Of a stretch of DNA of 10,246 nt, positions 7,551-10,246 are shown piece by piece. Within the stretch, counting starts at the first letter, position 1. Every line of letters starts with the position of its first letter. Origin of the DNA: an uncultured Demequina sp. (GTDB lineage: Bacteria; Actinomycetota; Actinomycetes; Actinomycetales; Demequinaceae); NCBI GenBank assembly GCA_937925595.1, contig CALALQ010000454.1, positions 1-10,246 of the forward strand, in the 5' to 3' direction. The notes beneath the pieces were generated by a model. The model saw only the letters and a program-made list of their open reading frames with translations. It was not told where the DNA came from and did not search any database. Position numbers and translations under genes: made by a program.

Positions 7551-8119
7551 GGTGCGTTTCCTTCCGTCATGCCCGGCTCCTCGCCACCACCGGGCAGCAG
7601 GCTCTTGCAGGCTTCGTGTGCGGCCTGGAATTGCGGTGAGTTGCGGTCGATGGCGGCGCCGTCGCCACTGTCCCCGCGCTTGGTGTCTGGTCCCTGTGCG
7701 GGTGCCGGCGGGTCCGGGTAGCCGGGCACGCCCTCGTCGCGCATGCACTGCGCGTACCGCAGCACAGCCTGGTAGTCCTCGTCCTGCACGTGGGACCCCT
7801 GGGTAGGCAGCAGTGGTGCGCAGGTCTGCTCCGCGTTCCGGTACTGGTCGGAGTCGATCGGGACCCCGAGTTCGTCCGCGACGACGTCGAAGCCGCCATC
7901 CGAGTCAGGGTCGGGAAAGCCGGGGACGCCGTTGTCGCGCATGCACTGCGCGTACGCCACTGCGTCCGCGGCTCCAGCTGGAGTGCTTCCCCCTGCGGAG
8001 TCCTCGCCCGACGGCGAGCCGCCGCCGGGCGCGCACCCGGCGAGAAGGAGAGCAACGGTCACTGCGGCCAAGACTGCGCCTTGCGCCCTCGTCCGTGCCG
8101 GCGGTGTTGATCTGGTCAT
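7547..8119 (-). CDS. Secreted lipoprotein with duplicated 'YAQCMRDxGVPGxPDP' domain
   Basis: A 190-residue protein with a type II signal peptide: basic start, hydrophobic stretch '[15 protein letters not shown]', and lipobox L26-A-G-C29, so C29 should be lipidated and the protein anchored outside the membrane. A Gly/Ser-rich linker follows. The mature part is an internal duplication. Unit 1 has '[20 protein letters not shown]' from residue 56 and 'TCAPLLP' at C100. Unit 2 has '[16 protein letters not shown]' from 122 and 'ACKSLLPGG' at C171. Each unit thus holds two cysteines 41-46 residues apart, suggesting one disulfide per unit. I know this motif from actinobacterial lipoproteins of unknown function near ABC and two-component genes. 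It is the first gene of the operon, so it may be a sensor, ligand-binding or resistance component. The ATG at 8119 has AAAGGA about 9 bases upstream. The function is not known to me. Confidence 0.9.
   Translation of the reverse strand: MTRSTPPARTRAQGAVLAAVTVALLLAGCAPGGGSPSGEDSAGGSTPAGAADAVAYAQCMRDNGVPGFPDPDSDGGFDVVADELGVPIDSDQYRNAEQTCAPLLPTQGSHVQDEDYQAVLRYAQCMRDEGVPGYPDPPAPAQGPDTKRGDSGDGAAIDRNSPQFQAAHEACKSLLPGGGEEPGMTEGNAP
7736..7955 (-). repeat. 22-base exact direct repeat inside the lipoprotein gene
   Basis: An identical 22-base stretch occurs at 7736-7757 and 7934-7955, 198 bases apart. It encodes the core of the duplicated YAQCMRD motif. The distance is 66 codons, so the reading frame would survive recombination between copies. 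Such identity suggests a fairly recent duplication or gene conversion, or strong codon constraint at a conserved motif. Confidence 0.85.
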
Positions 8120-8272
8120 GTCGGTGAGTCCTTTCGGTTCGGTGATGCTCCGTTTCTAGGACCGGCGTGGTTTCGGGGAGGTATCGCTGCGCACGACCGC
8201 GTTGCGTCTTCTGGGCTTCTACATAGGGACGGTGAAACCGCTCCGAAACCGGATTGGGCGCATCCTGGAGGC
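8120..8272. promoter_or_regulatory. Divergent regulatory region with GAAACCG half-sites (OmpR-type operator candidate)
   Basis: These 153 bases separate the ABC operon from the two-component genes and must hold both promoters. On the plus strand GAAACCG occurs at 8234-8240 and 8245-8251, an exact 11-base step, which is the usual head-to-tail spacing of OmpR/PhoB-family half-sites. The core CCGAAACC appears at 8243-8250, and again inverted at 8169-8176 towards the ABC operon. A weaker GAAACG (inverted) lies at 8151-8156. The plus-strand pair ends 21 bases before the regulator ATG and could mediate autoregulation; the inverted copy could serve the lipoprotein promoter. I could not identify convincing -35/-10 boxes. 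Binding by this regulator is inference. Confidence 0.4.
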
Positions 8273-8935
8273 ATGCGGATATTGGTGATCGACGACGACA
8301 CAGAGCTGGCGGATGCCGTGTCCGTCGGGCTGCGGCGGCGGAACATGGCCGTCGATGTCGCCTATGACGGCTCTTCGGGTCTCGAACGGGCCGAGCTGAA
8401 TGACTATGACGTGATCGTCTTGGACAGGGATCTCCCCTCCATGCATGGCGACGATGTCTGTGCGCGGCTGGTGGAAAGAGGCGGTCGCAGTCGGATCCTC
8501 ATGCTCACGGCGGCGGACTCCGCGGGAGACCTGGTGGACGGCCTGGGTCTGGGCGCCGACGACTACCTCGCCAAGCCGTTCGATTTCGCCGTCCTCGTCG
8601 CGCGTATCGGCGCACTGGCGCGGCGCTCCCAGCCTGCGCACCCCCCGGTGCTGCGTGTCGGCGACTTGGTCGTCGACACCGCCAGGCGACGAGCATTCCG
8701 ACACGATAAACCGCAAGATCTGACACCAAAGGAGTTCGGGGTGCTCGAGCTGCTGGTGACGGCAGGGGGACGCACGGTCTCTGCCGAGGAGCTCCTCGAA
8801 CGTGTCTGGGACGAGAACGCCGATCCCTTCACCAACGCCGTCAAGATCACGGTGAGCAGACTGCGGGCCAAACTCGGCGATCCACCCGTGATCGAGACCG
8901 TCGCAAGGTCCGGCTACCGGGTGATCGTCTCATGA
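8273..8935 (+). CDS. Two-component response regulator, OmpR/PhoB family
   Basis: A DNA-binding transcription regulator activated by phosphorylation. The 220 residues comprise a receiver domain (about 1-115) and a winged-helix DNA-binding domain (about 125-220). In the receiver, the acidic pocket is 'VIDDD' (D7-D9), the phospho-acceptor is D51 in 'VIVLDRDLPSMHGDD', the switch Thr is T79 ('LMLTA') and the conserved lysine is K101 ('AKPFDF'). The effector domain shows 'LTPKEFGVLELLV', 'VWDENADPFTNAVKITVSRLRAKLG' (recognition-helix region) and the wing 'IETVARSGYRV'. The start at 8273 gives the standard 'MRILVIDDD'; GGAGG lies only 1 base before the ATG, which is unusually close. It overlaps the kinase gene by 4 bases. 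Divergent transcription from the ABC operon makes that operon its likely target, together with its own promoter. Confidence 0.97.
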   Translation: MRILVIDDDTELADAVSVGLRRRNMAVDVAYDGSSGLERAELNDYDVIVLDRDLPSMHGDDVCARLVERGGRSRILMLTAADSAGDLVDGLGLGADDYLAKPFDFAVLVARIGALARRSQPAHPPVLRVGDLVVDTARRRAFRHDKPQDLTPKEFGVLELLVTAGGRTVSAEELLERVWDENADPFTNAVKITVSRLRAKLGDPPVIETVARSGYRVIVS

Positions 8936-10182
8936 GGACTGGACCTCGCGGCCGTCCACGTCCCCGGTCGAGGCACTTTCGACTGCCGATCAGGGCGCGA
9001 CTCACCGCGCTCTACGCGGTTCTCTTTCTGGCTTGCGGCGCGACAATGCTCGCGATCACCTATGGTCTTGTCGACCAGACGACCCGATCGGAGTCGCTCA
9101 CTCTTGTCCAGCCCGACGGCACCGGGGTGGTCGTCGACGTCGACCTCGACGGTGCTCCGCCGCTCGGTCAGCCGGAGACGACGGGCGACGGCCCAGGGCT
9201 GACGCCTCCGGGTCTCGACCCCGCCGAGCTTCGCGACCACGCGGCGCAGCAGCACACCCAGCGGATGCTCACGCTGCTCGGCCAATCCGCGATCGCGCTG
9301 GGCATCATGACGTTGGTCTCGGTCGTGCTCGGCTGGATCGTCGCCACCAGAGCGCTGCGCCCTCTCCGCGCCATCACGGCGACGACACGACGTATCACCG
9401 CTGAGAACCTCGACGAACGCCTCTCCCTGGATGGCCCCCGAGACGAGCTCACCGAACTCGGCGACACCATCGACGGATTGCTCACGCGATTGGACGGCTC
9501 GTTCCGGGCACAACGCATGTTCGTCGCCAACGCGTCGCACGAACTCCGCACACCGCTCGCCCGGCAACGCACAGTGGCCCAGGTCGCCCTAGACGACCCA
9601 GCCGCCACAATCGAATCCCTTCGCACCGCCCACGAACGCGTGCTCGCGGCCGGCGCGCAGCAGGAGCAGATCATCGACGCCCTACTCACTCTCGCGAGAG
9701 GACAGGCCGGAGTCCGCAGCTCCGAACCCATCGATCTCGCCTCCCTCGTTCGTGACTGCCTGGCTCACAGCCAATCGCCCGCGAAACAACAGAACCTCAC
9801 GCTCGATGCCAAGCTCTCGCCCGCATCCGTGGTCGGCGACCCCCGGCTGATCGAGCGCCTCATAGCAAACCTGCTCGACAACGCGATCCGCTACAACCGC
9901 CCCGGCGGCTCCGTGCACATCAGCACCAGTACCAGCAACGGGATGGTCGAGCTCAAGATCACCAACACAGGAGACACCGTCCCCGAGGAGTCCGTCGACG
10001 CCCTGCTCGAACCGTTCCGGCGTCTCGACCGCGTTCGCACCTCGCACGCGGACGGGCACGGGTACGGACTCGGACTGTCCATCGTCCACGCCATCGCCAG
10101 GGCCCACCGTGCGACCCTTGACATCCAGCCGCAGCCGGGCGGAGGGCTCTGCGTCTCCGTGGCATGGGATCGCGGAGCGTGA
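8932..10182 (+). CDS. Two-component sensor histidine kinase (HAMP, HisKA, HATPase)
   Basis: A membrane sensor that phosphorylates the neighbouring regulator. The 416 residues have a basic N-terminus, membrane helix 1 (about 24-46), an extracytoplasmic sensing loop of about 68 residues (47-114) rich in Asp, Gly and Pro, and membrane helix 2 (about 115-137). A HAMP domain (138-190) is followed by the phospho-acceptor H-box 'ASHELRTPLARQR' (H203). The ATPase domain has the N-box 'LIANLLDNAIRYN' (N313, N317) and the G2 box 'GHGYGLGLSIVHAI'. The usual DxGxG G1 box is replaced by 'NTGDTVP' (345-351), a variant common in actinobacterial kinases of this type, followed by 'LEPFRRLDR'. It starts at an ATG overlapping the regulator stop (ATGA), so the pair is coupled. 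The loop is short, so it may sense a membrane or wall stimulus, possibly via the lipoprotein or ABC complex (inference). Confidence 0.97.
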   Translation: MRTGPRGRPRPRSRHFRLPIRARLTALYAVLFLACGATMLAITYGLVDQTTRSESLTLVQPDGTGVVVDVDLDGAPPLGQPETTGDGPGLTPPGLDPAELRDHAAQQHTQRMLTLLGQSAIALGIMTLVSVVLGWIVATRALRPLRAITATTRRITAENLDERLSLDGPRDELTELGDTIDGLLTRLDGSFRAQRMFVANASHELRTPLARQRTVAQVALDDPAATIESLRTAHERVLAAGAQQEQIIDALLTLARGQAGVRSSEPIDLASLVRDCLAHSQSPAKQQNLTLDAKLSPASVVGDPRLIERLIANLLDNAIRYNRPGGSVHISTSTSNGMVELKITNTGDTVPEESVDALLEPFRRLDRVRTSHADGHGYGLGLSIVHAIARAHRATLDIQPQPGGGLCVSVAWDRGA

Positions 10183-10210
10183 CGACGCAGGCTGAATCGG
10201 CCTGACTTTC

Positions 10211-10237
10211 GTTCCGTTCTTCAAGCAAGGATGGAAC
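10211..10237 (+). terminator. Stem-loop after the kinase gene, possible terminator
   Basis: GTTCCGTTCTT (10211-10221) pairs with AAGGATGGAAC (10227-10237) over 11 positions, including two G-T wobbles, with the 5-base loop CAAGC. It lies 28 bases after the kinase stop, the right place for a terminator. No T-run follows in the 9 bases left in the window, so it is not a canonical intrinsic terminator; it could instead be an mRNA stabiliser or a leader structure for the next gene. The ATG at 10241 could start a following gene but cannot be judged. Confidence 0.4.
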
Positions 10238-10246
10238 TCGATGAAC

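Noticed and set aside
5716..7748. In-frame upstream extensions of the ATPase (to 7137) and adaptor (to 7748)
   Set aside because: The extensions read through neighbouring genes in the wrong frame. The inner starts have 4-base overlaps with the preceding stop and the expected family N-termini.
8914..9567. Minus-strand ORF of 217 codons opposite the kinase
   Set aside because: It is antisense to the clear HAMP/HisKA coding frame and has no recognisable features.

Overview
The window is GC-rich throughout, with the codon use of a high-GC Gram-positive. The protein families (an actinobacterial-style MobF relaxase, a lipoprotein with a lipobox, and a membrane-fusion-type adaptor carrying a peptidoglycan-binding-like segment) point to an actinobacterium, most plausibly a Microbacteriaceae-like genome. 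That assignment is inference from sequence character. No rRNA, tRNA, CRISPR array or insertion sequence was seen.

Left part (about 1-4401): this looks like accessory, mobile DNA. A large MobF-type conjugative relaxase/helicase runs on the minus strand and leaves the window at its C-terminal side. Just upstream of its start is a perfect small inverted repeat. Next comes a minus-strand gene for a small protein with one membrane segment and no recognised family. Across a gap of about 270 bases a plus-strand orphan C5-cytosine DNA methyltransferase follows. Wholly inside the methyltransferase gene, in the +1 frame, lies a second ORF of 159 codons with a very good Shine-Dalgarno sequence and family-like composition. 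Both frames look protein-like, so this is a strong candidate for true dual coding.

Right part (about 4514-10182): this is a compact signalling-plus-export module. Four minus-strand genes encode a lipoprotein, a membrane-anchored adaptor with a peptidoglycan-binding-like insert, an ABC ATPase and a MacB/FtsX-type permease. Each overlaps the next by exactly 4 bases, so they form one translationally coupled operon. Divergent from it, across 153 bases, is a two-component system: an OmpR/PhoB-family response regulator and a HAMP histidine kinase, also joined by a 4-base overlap. The shared intergenic region carries GAAACCG half-sites at 11-base spacing, as expected for an OmpR-family regulator. 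The likely arrangement is that the kinase senses an envelope signal, the regulator binds the intergenic region, and the lipoprotein/adaptor/ABC complex responds. The substrate is unknown.

The two parts meet in a convergent gap at 4402-4513. No attachment site or strong terminator was visible there. After the kinase, a hairpin with an 11-base-pair stem at 10211-10237 closes the window.
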